A DNA stretch of 64,000 nucleotides from Cacajao melanocephalus (GCA_963573385.1 CAUYLG010047328.1:1-64000), one strand, 5' to 3'; positions 1 to 16,184 are shown, numbered from the stretch's first letter. A program made the numbers and translations. The notes: generated from the sequence alone by a model not told the origin.

Positions 1-17
1 TAAGAAGTCCATCATGA

Positions 18-331
<314 letters not shown>

Positions 332-1364
332 TACTTGTGCTAGGTTCACAAGTCTCTCTTCTCTGTCCTTCCCAATCCTCTCCTCATTCACACTCAGATA
401 ACTGAGAACACAGAAAGCCTGAATGTTAGGAATATGAGGCCATACCAAGGAATCAATGTCACATATTCAGACAGAAATACATGGGGGGGAGGAAGTAAAT
501 ACCCTCCTGAGGGCTGTCATTGAACCATCCAAACTAAAAAGAGACAATACAAGTCACAGCCTGATTATTCTTCAATGGCCTCATCCAGGCCCCTTCACCA
601 TCTTCTGTCTACCTGCTCACTCACTCTTAATGATTCCATTGCCCACTCACCCTCCCCTCATAGGCACACAGGTCCAGAAAAGAAGGAAACCCCCAAAGAA
701 GTTAGCTATGACAACAAAGGATAAGACAATTAGCTAATGGCTGAAACAGAGTTTAACATTATCCGTTGATTCCAACTTTATTTCAACAAAGCACTTACCA
801 TTTTTTCCTAAATTATTCTCATACTCATTTAAAAATATAATTATTTAATTTGTGGCCAGAAGAAGTAACTTGTGGAGATACACACTCCCTGCCCTCAGTT
901 CAGAGCCTTTTGCCATCACACTACTTTCATTTCATCCTGGGTTTTCTAAGATGAAACATTTCATAACACTAAGAGGGGGAAACATTTGTTTTACTAGGAA
1001 AAGGTTTGTTTTTAAAATAAATGGTGTTCAGGAATAGCTTTCACCAATGTTCCTTATGATATAATAGCAGGTCCTATGGTGAGAAGAATCTGCAAACACC
1101 TTGCAAAAACACTGAGAAATGACTGTGTCTCAACAGCCAAATGAGTTTCTGAACAAAAACTAAATTAAATCCATTATGAAAAGCTTTTCAATGGACTACA
1201 TCTAAATCCCGCTGACTTTTTAGTCTTTCTAGACTTTAATATAATGTACCTGAGACTACTTAGATTTTGAATATTTAGGATATCTGGAAGTAAATCTCTA
1301 AATCTTAAAACTGTCTACTAGTTTAACTATAAATACTATATACATGTATAATCACATGAAAGGC
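332..1364. other. Unique AT-rich DNA, nothing recognised
   Basis: No repeat family, RNA gene or coding exon was recognised. Two short open frames (456-737 and 852-1037) show no domain, no repeat origin and no coding signature, and are best read as chance. Confidence 0.5.
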
Positions 1365-1670
1365 AACAGTGCAAGTGAAAGAATGCTGGACTTGGGAGTA
1401 TGAAGACTTTTGTTTCTGCTGTTTTCTACTCATGTATAAATTGTGGCAGCTTACTTAACCTTCCTTTGTAAGTGTCTGTTTACCTGTCAGTAAAATGAGG
1501 TTACCAGTAAATAATAAATAAATTCCCTATATAGGTTCACCAATAAGGATTTGTCATTGTAAAATGAAGACAGAAGTTAGCAGTAAATGAGAATAATTCA
1601 TTGTAACATATACAGTAGTTTAATGCCTGTCACCTAATAAGTGTTCAGCAAATGTTAACTATACATATTA
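1365..1670 (+). repeat. MIR (tRNA-derived SINE)
   Basis: Decayed MIR. The segments appear in consensus order: a 'gcttacttaacctt' core, a 'gtcagtaaaatgagg' block, and an end resembling 'aataagtgttcagcaaatgtta'. It is strongly diverged, so the edges are approximate. Confidence 0.7.
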
Positions 1671-1879
1671 TATTCTTTAAAAGAATCCCAAGGAAGACTA
1701 CGACTGGCTTTGCATATTGGTTCCAATATATTTGAAATTATAACAAGAAGATGTTCTTTAAAATTGCTAATATAATCAATATACAAAAATCAATTGTATT
1801 TCTATATATGAGCAATGAAAAAATAAAAATACAAATAAGAAAACATTTTCACTGACAATAGCATCAAAAAGAATAAAAT

Positions 1880-2227
<348 letters not shown>

Positions 2228-2357
2228 CTATAAAGTATTGTTGAAAGAAATCCTAAATAAATGGAAAGACATTCTGTGTTCATGAATTAAAAGATTTAAT
2301 ATGTTAAGGTGGCAATACTTTCCAAAGTGATCCACAGATTCAATGCAATCTATTTCA

Positions 2358-2678
<321 letters not shown>

Positions 2679-3126
2679 TTATTTGTAGAAATTGACAACC
2701 TGATCCTAAAATTCATATGGAAAGAACCCAGAATAGCCAAAACAATCCCCCATCCTCAAAATAACTAGAAGACTCACATTTCCTGATTTGAAAACATATG
2801 ACAAACCATAGTAATCAAGATAGTGTAACACTGGCATAAGGATAGACATATAAACCAATAGAATAAAACTGAGAGTACAGAAATAAACCCAAATATCTAT
2901 GGTCAACTGATTTTTGACAAGGCTGCCAAGACAATTCCGGTGGGGGGGCGGGAAATAGTCTTTTCAACAAATGTTCCTGGGACAACTGGATGTCCACATA
3001 CAAAAGAATGGATTTAGACTATTACCTCACACCATATATAAAAAGTAACTCATAATAGATCAAAGACCTAAACCTAAGAGCTAAAACTATAAAACTTTTA
3101 GAAGAAAATATAGGTGTATGTTATTA

Positions 3127-3629
<503 letters not shown>

Positions 3630-4525
3630 TAAAAGCCAACAATTAAAGAAACAAATAATCCAATTAAACAATGGGCACATAAACAAAAACCAACTCAATT
3701 TAAAAAGGGGTATAAGACATTTTCAAAAAAAAAAAACAAAAACAAAAACATAAATACCCAATAAGCATGTGAAAAGACACTCAGTGTCATTAGCCATCAG
3801 ATAAATATAAATCAAAACCACAATTGATATATTCACAATGATGGCTATAATAAAAAATGCCTGATAACAACGAGGGTTGATGAGGATGTTGAGAAATTAG
3901 AACCATTCCATACTGCTAGTAGGAATGTAAAATGGTACAGTTTCTATGGAAAACAAAGTGGCAGATCCTCAAAAAGTTAATAGAATTTCCATATGGCCTA
4001 GCAATCCTACTCCTAGTTATGTACCCAATGAATCTGAAAACATATGTCCATACAAGACCATGTACATAAATGTGTAGTATTAGTCATAGCAGCCAAAAGA
4101 TTAAAATGGGCCAAATATCCATCGACTGATGAATGGATACATAAAATATTGTATATTGATACATGGAACATTATATGAAATGAAGTACGTATATATGCTA
4201 CAACACAGATGAACCTTGAGAAGATTATGTGAAGTAAAATAAGCCAGACACAAAAAGGCACATACTATATGGCTCTATTTACATGAAATGTCCAGAATAC
4301 ACAAATCCATAAAGACATAAAGTACATTAGTTAGTGGTAGCCAGGGGATGGGGGGAGAAAGAATTGGGAAGTGATTGCTTATGGATACAGGGTTTCTTTT
4401 TGGGGTGATATAAATGTTAGTGGTGACAGATGCACAACCTTCTGAATATTCTAAAGACCACTTAATTGTACACCTTAGTGAATTTATGACATATTAACTA
4501 TATCTCAATGTTTAAAATTCCAAAA

Positions 4526-6988
4526 CAAGTAGCTAATATGAATCCATTTCTTCAGCACACTAGCCCATTTTATTTACTCAGCAGTCTTAGAGAACAGTAC
4601 TCTTCATTTACCATAGCATGACTTTGTGAATCTTTAATATCTGAAAACAGTAGTAGACCCAGTTAGGTAACCTTACTTGATAAAGAAGTAAAATAGACAA
4701 ATTTGCACCTTTATCTGGCACAGCTCCAAAATAGAGGATGCATTCATTACTGACAGCACAGCTAGGACAATAGAAGAATCACACATTTAAAAACTGAAAG
4801 CTTCTGCCCAGAGCAAGCCAATAAAAAAACAAAGCCTCGAACTGCTAACTATACATCCCTGAGCCTGCCTGGCATGCATGGGATCTCAATCTGCCAAAAA
4901 CCAAATTCAAAACAAATACCAAGATTCTAGGGAGGGCAAAGCATTTCTAATTGTTACTACAGATAAGGGATAAACAGATGTGTTTCATTCTGGGCTTGTT
5001 ATTATCAAATTGGTCCTGGACAGAGCAGGATAAAATTAGGACAGTTTAACTCCAGGTGAAAAGGTACAGCTCAGTTCCAGAGTGGCCCCCTTGAAATACT
5101 TACTACTTCAATTAATTGTCAGAAAAGAGGCAAATTCAGAAATCTCTTCAGGTTAGAGCCCTAGCCCTTCTCAGTGTTGTAAAATTCATACTGGGAAGAG
5201 GCTGAGGTAGGAAATATTACTGTAATCACTGAGGCTTTTAGTGCTTATTGTCAATCATTACGAAGCAATCCTTGTCTGATTCATACCTCTAAACAATCAG
5301 GAGAAATCAAAGTCACAATGTGAGAGATTCAGTAACAAATACAAAACTGGCCTGATGGTTGTGGCTTTGAGGTGTGCAATTCTGGGAACGTACCATGATC
5401 TCTGGCTTCTGTCCAGAGTGCTAAATAGACAATCTATCTGAGGAAGGGCCTGACCCTCACAACTGACCTGGGCAGGTCCGTGACTACATGTGTATTACTC
5501 GCTTTGAACCTGATACCCTGTAAGACATGTGAAGAAAATTTGGAAACTGGCAAAACAGTTAAAAAAAAAAAATCAATTGGACAGTCATTGTAAGGCTTCT
5601 GCCAACTTCTGGTTTCTTGCCATAGAGAGTAATGATTCCTGCCAGTCACTTAGAAAAAGAATAGCTTCTAGAAAAGCCAAATTGCTATGACCTAAAAACA
5701 GCAACTCTGCATCAGCACATAAAAACTTATAGAAAGTTGGAAGTCTGAAAAATCAGATTCATATTCAGAAATTTAATCTCTCCTCCAATATTGAAGCTAT
5801 AATGAGAAATGAGCTCCTGCAAAAACACATATTAATCATTTTATTGGTTCTGTTGTTAAAAAAAACTCCAATAACACACAGTTAGTGTTATATTCTCAGT
5901 GCAAATGATATGTGGTTTTGTGATGGCAAAACCTCAAATTATTTTATCCAGATGTGTTCTATAATTTTTTTTAAACTAAATATTCTCAAACAAGTAGAAG
6001 TCAATGCAATCAGGAAAAGTAGCCATAAAGGCTATCTGAGTTTCCATACTAATCACAGATATTCTAGTGGTCTAAATATTCTAGTGATAAACAATTCAGC
6101 ACCTAAAATAATCCTCCATGTCAGCTGTGCACAGCAGTTACAAATGAAATTTTGAAAAAGTCTCTGCGGGAGTAAATTTTGAAGAAGTCTTTGTGAAGAT
6201 GTTGTGGGGAGGGGCAGTGAGATATAGATGTTTCGGAGATCAACAATAGTGGAGAGAATGTTAACAAGCTAAGGTGTCAGCAGAGACACGTATTGGTAAG
6301 CTACCATTCAAGTGGGCTCAATTTTAGGCCTCTAAACCCAAAACCTGAGCTGAGATCCAACACACATTCCTAGGTCCTTAGGTAAAAGGCAGGGGAAGAT
6401 AAGGAAAGAAATTCTTCACAACTTTGTGGGAGAGGGTACTAGCACCTTCTTATAAATCATTGGCTCCTACACAGATCTAACATTTTAGAGTCTCAGAAAA
6501 GAGTAACCATAAGGAGCATCAGCATAGGCCAAAGGCAAAATTCTTTGCCAAGCTGTAAGTGCTGTTGAGATTTTGATCTACAGCCTGAGAATTGATTGCT
6601 TTTTTTTTAAGTCTCCAAATTCTACTGACTATCAGCAAGTTTAAGCAAGCCCCACATCACACTGTATAAGAATATACATACATTAATTACCATTCCATTA
6701 AATTTCTTGTCAGAATTCGTACTTGGAAAAGACCTCTTAGATTAGGGAATTACATTTTCATTTACAGTAAGGACTTGGTATTCCCAATTCCCAGTGGCAG
6801 GACTATTAGAATTGGAAAAATATTTTCTGATACTCTTACTCTCAAAAACAATGACAGAAGATTAAAAGATTAGTCCTGGATGTGCAATCTCAATAAGAAT
6901 TACATTGGGGGAAATTACAGTTACTACAGTATCATATCATCTGAAATCAATAATTGGCTTTGTGAGGAAGGTAGGACAAAGTACTTTA
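4526..6988. other. Unique sequence, nothing recognised
   Basis: About 2.5 kb without a recognised repeat. It is the longest clean unique stretch in the left half. Open frames are short (at most 81 residues) and show no known domain. No CpG cluster or RNA gene was seen. Confidence 0.5.
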
Positions 6989-6997
6989 CTATTATGA

Positions 6998-7141
<144 letters not shown>

Positions 7142-7142
7142 T

Positions 7143-7312
7143 AATGGGGATCACGCTTTACTGCCCAGGCTGGAGTGTAGTGCCTATTCACAGACACGAT
7201 CACAGTACACCACAGCCTCAAACTCCCCTCAAACTCCTGGGCTCTAGCAATCCTCCTGCTTCAGCCTCCTGAGTAGCTGAGACTATAAGTGAGTGCCACT
7301 ATGCCTGACTAG
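7143..7312 (-). mobile_element. Old Alu right arm (partial)
   Basis: Diverged antisense Alu right arm from 'actgcccaggctggagtg' to 'gccactatgcctgacta'. The left arm is absent. Together with the neighbouring monomer at 7001 it could be mistaken for one dimer, but the TSD around 7001-7127 separates the two events. Confidence 0.85.
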
Positions 7313-8452
<1,140 letters not shown>

Positions 8453-8818
8453 CTATTTCATTTTCCAAGGGTATTTTCACAATGTTTTCCTGTATTCATG
8501 ACTATAAACATGATCAATACTAAATCCTGAAATAGCTATGGAAATAATTGTCAAAACTGGATTTAATTAGAACACTACCAAATCCATCATGCTTGCCTTC
8601 CCATCCAGATAAATTAAAGAATTCCTGCATTTAAAGTCTTCAATGGACCAATTCTGATGTATAATCAGATCAAAAGAAAGCTGTTTTTTGCTTTCTTTTT
8701 GGAGATCATGTATTTATTTTTACTAAAAATGGAATCCCAATGAAACGGCTGATATATAACCTAAAATTAAGCCATTTTACTTACTAGCACTTGATGGACA
8801 TGATTTAAAATCATGGCA

Positions 8819-9118
8819 TTGACAAAGCGTGGTGGTTCATGCCTATAATCTTAATACTTTGAGAAACCGAGGCAGGAGGATCACATGAGGCCTGGAGCTC
8901 GAGATCAGCTTGGGCAACATAGTGAGACCCTATCTCAAAATAAAGTAGAAAAATTCGCCAGGTGTAGTGGCATGCACCTGCAGTCCCAGTTACTTGGGAA
9001 GCTGAGGGAGGAGGATCACTTGAGCCCACAAGTTCAAGGCTATAATCGTGCCACTGCACTCCAGCAACAGAGCAAGACCCTGTCTCTAAACAAAACAAAA
9101 CAAACAAAACCAAAAAAA
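8819..9118 (+). mobile_element. Alu (AluJ-like)
   Basis: Diverged full-length Alu. The head is mutated (ACAAAGCGTGGTGGTTCATGCC) and the tail is a degenerate AAAACAAAACAAAC repeat. The right arm lacks the usual 'ctgggc' word. Confidence 0.92.
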
Positions 9119-9712
9119 CAGTTCTCATATTCTCTTACTCCCTTTGCCCACTATTCTGATGTTCAAAGGTTAAATACACTGAAGAGAATCAATAAGAATC
9201 CAAAGCTTTGTGATATGGAGAGGGGATGAACCCACCAATGTTTGTTTTTCCTTTGGCAGCGCTGAAATAATTCCAAGACTGCCATATTGACACCTTAGCC
9301 CTACATCAAGAGATATAGTTGTAAGGGTCACTACATTTGCATGTTGGCTTAACAAGAAAAATCCCCAAAAAACCATTCAACTTGCAAACTATAAATACTC
9401 CAAAGTAAACAGCTGCTGTGTAAAATCAACAGAAAAAGAAAGAGATGTATGCAAAGAGGGAACACCTTTTATTATTTCCCAAGTCTTACCAACAACAGGC
9501 TTCCAAATTAATTTTGTCTTTACCGCTCTTTGTCTGAAAAACTAAAGCTAAAAGCAGTAGCATTTCTACCACCCCTCCTTCACCCAGTCCATTCTCAGGA
9601 AACACAGAGCCTATAGGAAGTATCCAAAGGGAAAGTGATATGAAATTCTAATCCTTAGGTACTACTTTAGGTACCAGTGCTATAAAGAAAGACCAAAGAA
9701 AAATGATTGGTG
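9119..9712. other. Unique sequence, nothing recognised
   Basis: No repeat, RNA gene or exon recognised between the two Alus. Confidence 0.45.
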
Positions 9713-10544
<832 letters not shown>

Positions 10545-10875
10545 GGCCAGGCATGGAGGCCTCACACCTGTAATTCTAGCACTTTGGGAGGCTGAGGTGG
10601 CAGGATCACTTGAGCCCAGGAATTTGAGACCAGTCTGGGCAACTGAGTGAGACCCTCACATCTACAAAAAAATTAAAAATTAGCCAAGCATAGTGGCATG
10701 TACCTGTAGTCTCCACTACTTAGGAGGCTGAGGTGGGAAGATCACTTGAGCCCAGAAGGCTGAGGCTGCAGTGAGCCGTGATCACACCACTGCACTCAAG
10801 CCTGGGCAACCGAGTGAGACCTTGTATCAAAAAAAAAAAAAACAGAAACCGCCCCCCCGCAAAAAAAAGGAAAAA
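10545..10875 (+). mobile_element. Alu (AluJ-like)
   Basis: Dimeric Alu with J-type features ('gcccaggaatttgagaccagtctgggcaa' style left arm). The long A tail is broken by a run of seven C's ('gcccccccgc'), which suggests tail mutation after insertion. Confidence 0.93.
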
Positions 10876-11120
10876 AATGTCAATGGAACAATATCAAAAA
10901 CTTAGCATTTTTTTATTCCATAAAACTAAAGAATTGTACAATGCAAGATTTTTAAATAAACAGCTCTAAAATTACCTTCATTTATAAGAAAACATGAAAA
11001 TGTTACATGGTCATATAACAACTATGAATTAAACATCTTCAGTGAGGAAGTTCCTTAGAGAATAATACTGAATGACTAATGATGCAAGAGTGTACAACAA
11101 TGAAAATGTGAAGTCATGAG

Positions 11121-11252
11121 GGCTGGGCACAGTGGCTAATGCCTATAATCCCAACACTTTGGGAGGCTGAGGTGGGAGGATCACTTGAGCCCGGGGCATT
11201 CAACACCAGCCTGGGTAACATAGTGAAACCCTGACTCTATAAAAAAGAATTT
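11121..11252 (+). mobile_element. Left Alu monomer directly upstream of a full Alu
   Basis: Only a left arm, ending in 'ctctataaaaaagaattta'. The next full-length Alu begins immediately after it in the same orientation. No matching right arm follows the second Alu, so this is a free monomer or a truncated dimer whose tail served as the later insertion site. Confidence 0.88.
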
Positions 11253-11544
11253 AAGCCAGGCATGGTGGCTCACACCTGTATTCCCAGCACTTTGGGAGGC
11301 CGAGGCAGGTGGATCACCTGAGGTCAGGAGTTTGACACCAGCCTGGCCAACATGGTAAAACCCCATCTCTACTAAAAATACAAAAATTAGCCAGGTGTGG
11401 TGGCATGTGCCCATAATCCCAGCTATTCAGGAGGCTGAGACATGAGAATTGCCTAAACCCAGGGGGCAGAGGTTGCAGTGAGCCGAGATCAGGCCACTGC
11501 ACTCTAGACTGGGCAAGAGAACAAGACTGTCTAAAAAAAAAAAA
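11253..11544 (+). mobile_element. Alu (AluS-like)
   Basis: Full-length Alu abutting the monomer at 11121-11252. It ends in a 12-base A tail followed by unique DNA. Confidence 0.95.
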
Positions 11545-12499
11545 TCACAGTTGCAAAATTTGGAAACTGCCTTAGAAATTCCCAGTCTAGCCTACTGTAT
11601 ATAGTCAAGTATGATGAGTAGGTGCAACCCCGAGGGTGACTTTCACATGGACTATATAAAGTGGTACTTACTGGAACTATTCAATGTGTGGCCCTGCTAC
11701 CAAGTACCTACCCTTAGGAAATCATTTCTTCCTACCAAACTCTTTTTTTGATTGAAATTAAGTTTAGTCCTCTGTCTCCATCCTTTCCTTATCTCCTTCC
11801 TTCCTTCTTTTTTCTTAACTATGCCCTCGGGGAGGACAATAGCATCCCTCTTTTAAAAAGTATTATTTCCCAAACCTAGACTCCTCTTCAGTAGCGTGGT
11901 TTAAACTAGGAAAGACAATCTTGAAATGTCCACGTAGGTGGCATGGGAACTGGAAAAGGACAGACTGGAGAACATATGCTTATACTCAGTACAGTGAGGC
12001 AGCGGGGGCTGTGGATCTGATGTTGAGAAAGTTTCCTATTTTTCAAGAGCACCTGGTGATTTGGATATTTTTATGAGAAATTTCCCAATTTTTAAGAGCT
12101 GACATCCAATTTTGATTCCCTTACACTGTATAGGCCAAACAAAAATGCCACTGTTTAGACCTCTAGTTTGTAAGGCCTGTTTTAAATCTTTTCTCAGCAG
12201 GCTTATTTTTTAACCAATTAATCATCTAGGTTGCTCTTCATAACTGGTTGACCAGCCATTACTCATCACTTTCAAAACACAGAGATCAAAAGGGGACATA
12301 ATTTTCTAAGAATGTGATGTGACTGGTGCACAGTATGACATCTCTGTTTCACATATCATCTTCCTGTACAAGCATTCTAGGACCTCACGCTTTTTTTAAA
12401 GAGTAGCGTATCCCATCCTATGCTGGAACTTGCCCACACTCACACAATTATTATTTTTTAAAAACAGCATTCTAATTAGAAAGCAATTCCTTTGATGCC
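11545..12499. other. Unique sequence with a pyrimidine-rich patch
   Basis: No repeat family recognised. A TCCTTCC-type patch lies around 11780-11815. No exon or RNA gene seen. Confidence 0.45.
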
Positions 12500-13035
12500 T
12501 GGTTCAGTCCTTCTATCTCACTGGTCTACTGCGTAACCTTCAAGTTCCCCATCCATAAAATGAGAATAATAACCCATGGCTGGGCATGGTGGCTCATGCC
12601 TGTAATCCCAGCACTTTGGGAGGCCAAGGTGGGTGGAGCATGAGGTTAAGAGATCGAGACCATCCTGGGGTGAAACCAACAAGGTGAAATCCCATCACTA
12701 CTAAAAAAATACAAAAATTAGCTGGGTGTGGTGGCGCGCGCCTGTAGTTCCAGCTACACAGGAGGCTGAGGCAGGAGAATTGCTTGAACTGGGGCAGCAG
12801 AGGTTGCAGTGAGCCGAGATTGCGCCACCGCGCTCAGCCTGGTGCCTGGCAACAGAGCGAGACTCTGTCTCAAAAAAATACATATATAATAATAATAATC
12901 CATAAATGGTTGTAATAACGTGTCTATTGATGAGTTTTTTGTGAAGACTGAATGATTTGTTATGTGTAAAGTGTTTTGCACAATGCCTGGCACCCACAAA
13001 GTGACAAGTGCTGTTATTGTAGTTATTATGCAGCA
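12500..13035 (+). repeat. MIR, split by an Alu
   Basis: The 5' piece (about 12500-12577) holds the 'ccccatccataaaatgagaataataa' block of MIR. The 3' piece (12891-13035) continues with 'gtgtaaagtgttttgcacaatgcctggcac'. The pieces are in consensus order and separated exactly by the Alu at 12578. Confidence 0.88.
12578..12890 (+). mobile_element. Alu (AluY-like) inside MIR
   Basis: Full-length Alu with a 13-bp TSD, AATAATAACCCAT at 12565-12577 and AATAATAATCCAT at 12891-12903. The 'gagatcgagaccatcctgg' left-arm motif is AluY-like. A small insertion ('gaaaccaacaaggt') disturbs the left arm near 12670. Confidence 0.95.
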
Positions 13036-13499
13036 ATATGCACATTTAACACAGTTTAGAGAACCCCCAAAAGTTTCACAGAAGTTTAGGTGTTACATTT
13101 ATTACCTTATCTTTATGTTTGTGGACTGTCTATCACTAAAAGAGACAGCACTGGCAAAATTCGCCATTTGCAAAAACAAAATCATTGCTATTCAGTGCCT
13201 TGTGCTTGACAAGGTGCTTATTTTAAGTGGATTACTTGATAATATGTTGTAATACTCTCCCTGCTAGCTGGAATAGGAAGACATCCATAACTACTGGGGT
13301 CATCTAGAAGGTATTCTCTCATTCTTACAGCTGTCTTTTGTGTTCCATGGCATCTCAAACACAATAGCTAATAGTAGCTCTCCCAATAAATTTTACTCAT
13401 TCTTTGAATAATGAAGGATGTAAGTCACAAGGCCTTGATGATTTGAATTCATCATTTTTCCCCAAACCATATATTACTTTTTAAAAACAACCACCAAAA
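13036..13499. other. Unique sequence, nothing recognised
   Basis: No repeat or exon recognised. The 96-residue frame at 12962-13252 starts inside the MIR and is best read as chance. Confidence 0.45.
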
Positions 13500-14120
13500 T
13501 GACCCTTTTCTCCCTCTGGCTACTGCCCTTTCTCTTTCTCTTTTTTTTCCTTCGCATCAATCTCCACTTTCTTTCTTCCCATTTATTCCTCAGCATGCTG
13601 TCATTGGTCTTCCGCCTCCACTACTCCGTGGGATCTGTTCAGCTATTTTTCAGCCCTGCTGGCTGCTGTGCACTCTTAATGTGACTGACTACACCTTTCT
13701 TCTGCGACATCACACTTTCTTTTTTTTTCTTCCTGCCTCTCCTATGCTCTTCATCAGTATCCCTCTCTTTTATGCATGGTCCTCTCCCTTTATGCTGTCC
13801 CATAAACATGGGTGCTATTTAAGAGTCATGCCTGGCTTTCTCCTTTCACTTTATATACCTGACCTAGGTATCTCATCTATATCATGATTTTAGCTACTCT
13901 CCTTAAGCTACTAACACCCAAATTAGTAATTACTAAGCTCCAGAACCACACTTCCAATTGCCTACTAGAAACTTCCCCTAAAAAAGGTTCTACAGGTACT
14001 TTAAACCCTAAACATCTAAAATTTAAGTTATCATCTCAATGCTCCCACTCTAAATTGCTTTTTTTTCCTTTTCTAACTTAGCAAATGGCATCATTACCAA
14101 CATAGGCATAGCTTATGAAG
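13500..14120 (+). mobile_element. L2 fragment
   Basis: Pyrimidine-rich sequence following the order of the L2 3' half: a 'ctccactttc' block, a segment like 'attgcctactagaaacttcc', and 'agcaaatggcatca' near 14080. Three consecutive short open frames over it are L2 artefacts. Strong divergence makes the edges approximate. Confidence 0.7.
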
Positions 14121-14149
14121 GCATACCTTTCGTAGGAAGCAATAATAAC

Positions 14150-14605
14150 CCTCCCCGAACCTGTCCATGTCCTACTCCCCAGAATCTGTGAGTATATCAG
14201 ATAATATGGTAAAGAGAATTAAAGTTGCAGATGGAATTAAAGTTGCTGATCAGTTGACTTTTAAATGCGGACGGAGATTTTTTACCCTGGATTATCTAGG
14301 TGGGAACAATGAATCACAAAGGCCTTTAAAAGTGGAAGAGGACAGCAGAGATTGCTAGCTTTGAAGAGGGAAGGGAGCCATGAATCAAGGAACATGGACA
14401 GCCTCCAGAATTTGGAAATGGAGAGAAAATGGTTTCTCCCTTAGAGCCTCCAGAAAGGAATGCAGTCCTGACACCTTGATTTTAGCCCAGTGAGATCCAT
14501 TTTGGAATTCTGACTTCCAGAACTCCAAGATAATTATTTTATGTTGTTTTAAGCCACTAAGTTTGTGGTAATTTGTTACAGCAGCAATAGGAAACTAATA
14601 CAGCA
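14150..14605 (+). mobile_element. MaLR-like LTR (subfamily not assigned)
   Basis: The 3' part is distinctive: 'tgacaccttgattttagcccagtgagatcc', then 'ttaagccactaagtttgtgg' and a terminal 'ggaaactaatacag'. This is the usual order at the end of mammalian MaLR/ERVL-type LTRs. It sits between two L2 pieces and probably inserted into that L2. There is no internal coding sequence, so it is a solo LTR. Confidence 0.7.
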
Positions 14606-14639
14606 CCCAAGGCAGAAGGTGGAGAGTTATCCTCTACTT

Positions 14640-14985
14640 CTATTCAATTGCTATCTAAGCATTGTGGCAGTTATTACCTAAATAACTTTCAAATCCAATT
14701 CCTCTTCTTCTCCTTCATCCCTATTACTGCAACATGACATTATTTTATTTAGACTATCACAACCTCCTACTGGTTGTCTTTAGTCTGGCACTCCCGTCTA
14801 CCTCCATTCCTATCCACTGATCCTCCATTCTTGCTAGGCTGCCCAGGCTGGAGTCCTTAAACAAAAAATTCTGCCCCACTCATATTCCTTTAAATGACTC
14901 CTCACTGACTTCGGGATCAAGTTCAAACACCCTAACGGAGCCTATCAAGTCCTACCAGAGCCAGAGAAGTTGGGTAGAACCAGAC
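14640..14985 (+). mobile_element. L2 fragment, continuing 13500-14120
   Basis: Contains L2-like blocks in order: 'ccctattactgcaacatgac', 'caacctcctactggttgtct' and 'tgactcctcactgacttcgg'. It carries on from the first L2 piece beyond the LTR. Confidence 0.7.
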
Positions 14986-15222
14986 AGATTGGCTAGATGT
15001 AGCATCAAAACATTGCTGAGGCACTATACATTGCTAGAAACGTAAAGAAAGAGAGGAAAATTACACTTAGCAGAATTCCATAGTACCAAGTACTCCATGA
15101 GACTGGAGGAAAACACTTCTAATTAGCCACTGGGAGGTGGGTGGGGTAGGGTAGGGTGGAATGAAAGCCCCAGAGAGATTCTTCAGTGGCACAGATAGAT
15201 GTCGAGCGTTGAGTTGTAGATA

Positions 15223-15381
15223 GCTGGGATAACAGGCATGAGCTACCCTACCTACCCTAACCTATTTATTTGTAAGGGTAGCTCCTAAGAGGTAGTGCTG
15301 TAGTCAGCTCTGTGGAGGAGTCAGGTGTCCCCCTCTGTACTGTTACATTGCCTGGGGCCACTCTCTAATGTCACACTTATC
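15223..15381. repeat. Direct repeat, copy 1 (159 bp)
   Basis: Matches 15891-16049 at roughly 80% by eye in the same orientation, 668 bp apart. It begins with the last 25-30 bases of an antisense Alu ('gctgggataacaggcatgagc') and continues into non-Alu DNA, so the duplicated unit crosses an Alu edge. Confidence 0.85.
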
Positions 15382-15619
15382 TTACATCTTACAGTCTCTG
15401 CATTTAACTATAAAACATGGCTGAGGAGGCTCTGCACTTTGGGACACAGTCACCAAAGGGCTCAGTCCTTGTCCTTTCCAGCCCTCGGTATCTCTTAGGT
15501 ACTATTAAATAACATTTCCAGAAAGGGTGCCAAATTACTGGTCTGTCCAAGATCTGGAAACTACATTGCTCTACGTGTGATGTGCAGGTCCCGTCCTTTC
15601 CCCACAAACCTCGTGGGTT
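15382..15619. other. Spacer inside the direct-repeat unit
   Basis: No repeat family or exon recognised. A 67-residue antisense frame at 15404-15607 shows no known domain. Confidence 0.4.
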
Positions 15620-15926
15620 TTGTTCTGTTTTGTTTTTTGTTTTGAGACCAAGTCATGCTCTGTTGTCCAGGCTGGAGTGCAGGGGTGCGATCACAGCTCT
15701 CTGAAACCTTGATCTCCTGGGCTCAAACAAGATGCTCTGTGCCTCAGCCTCCCAAGTAGCTAGGACTATAGCATATGCCACCACACCTTGCTAATTATTC
15801 TTTTTAAATTTTTTTGTGGAGACAAGGTCTCATTATGCTGCACAGGTTAGTCTCCAACTTGTGGCCTCAAGTGATCCTTGGCCTCCCAAAGCACTAGGAT
15901 TACCGGCTTGAGTTACCCTGCCCACC
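15620..15926 (-). mobile_element. Alu (AluJ-like)
   Basis: Diverged antisense Alu with an interrupted T-rich head (TTTTGTTCTGTTTTG). Its 5' end overlaps copy 2 of the direct repeat. Confidence 0.93.
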
Positions 15927-16049
15927 CTGACCTCTTGTATTTGTAAGGGCAGCTCCTAACAAGTAGTGCTGTAGTTAGTTCTATAGACAAGGCAGGTGTC
16001 CCCCTCTGTACTCTTACATTGCCTGCGGCATGCTCTAATATTGCACTTA
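15891..16049. repeat. Direct repeat, copy 2
   Basis: Second copy of 15223-15381. Shared words include 'gtgtccccctctgtact', 'gtagtgctgtag' and 'ttacattgcctg'. This copy is attached to the complete Alu and is probably the original arrangement. Confidence 0.85.
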
Positions 16050-16084
16050 CTCATTTGCATGTAACAGTTAATTGTTTTTAAATC

Positions 16085-16184
16085 CATATCCCCTGCCTAG
16101 AATGCAATCTCCTAAAGGGTAAGACTCCTAAAGAGGTGTCTTACTCACCTCTGTGCCCTACCACGTAATAAAGTGTTGACACAT
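16085..16184 (+). mobile_element. L2 3' end
   Basis: Reads like the L2 terminus: 'cctagaatgcaatctccta', 'cacctctgtgccc' and 'gtaataaagtgttgaca'. It resumes after the Alu at 16493 for about 40 bases. Confidence 0.65.

Noticed and set aside
2706..3003. Antisense frames resembling membrane proteins
   Set aside because: They are the reverse strand of L1 ORF2; the hydrophobic look is an artefact of AT-rich DNA.
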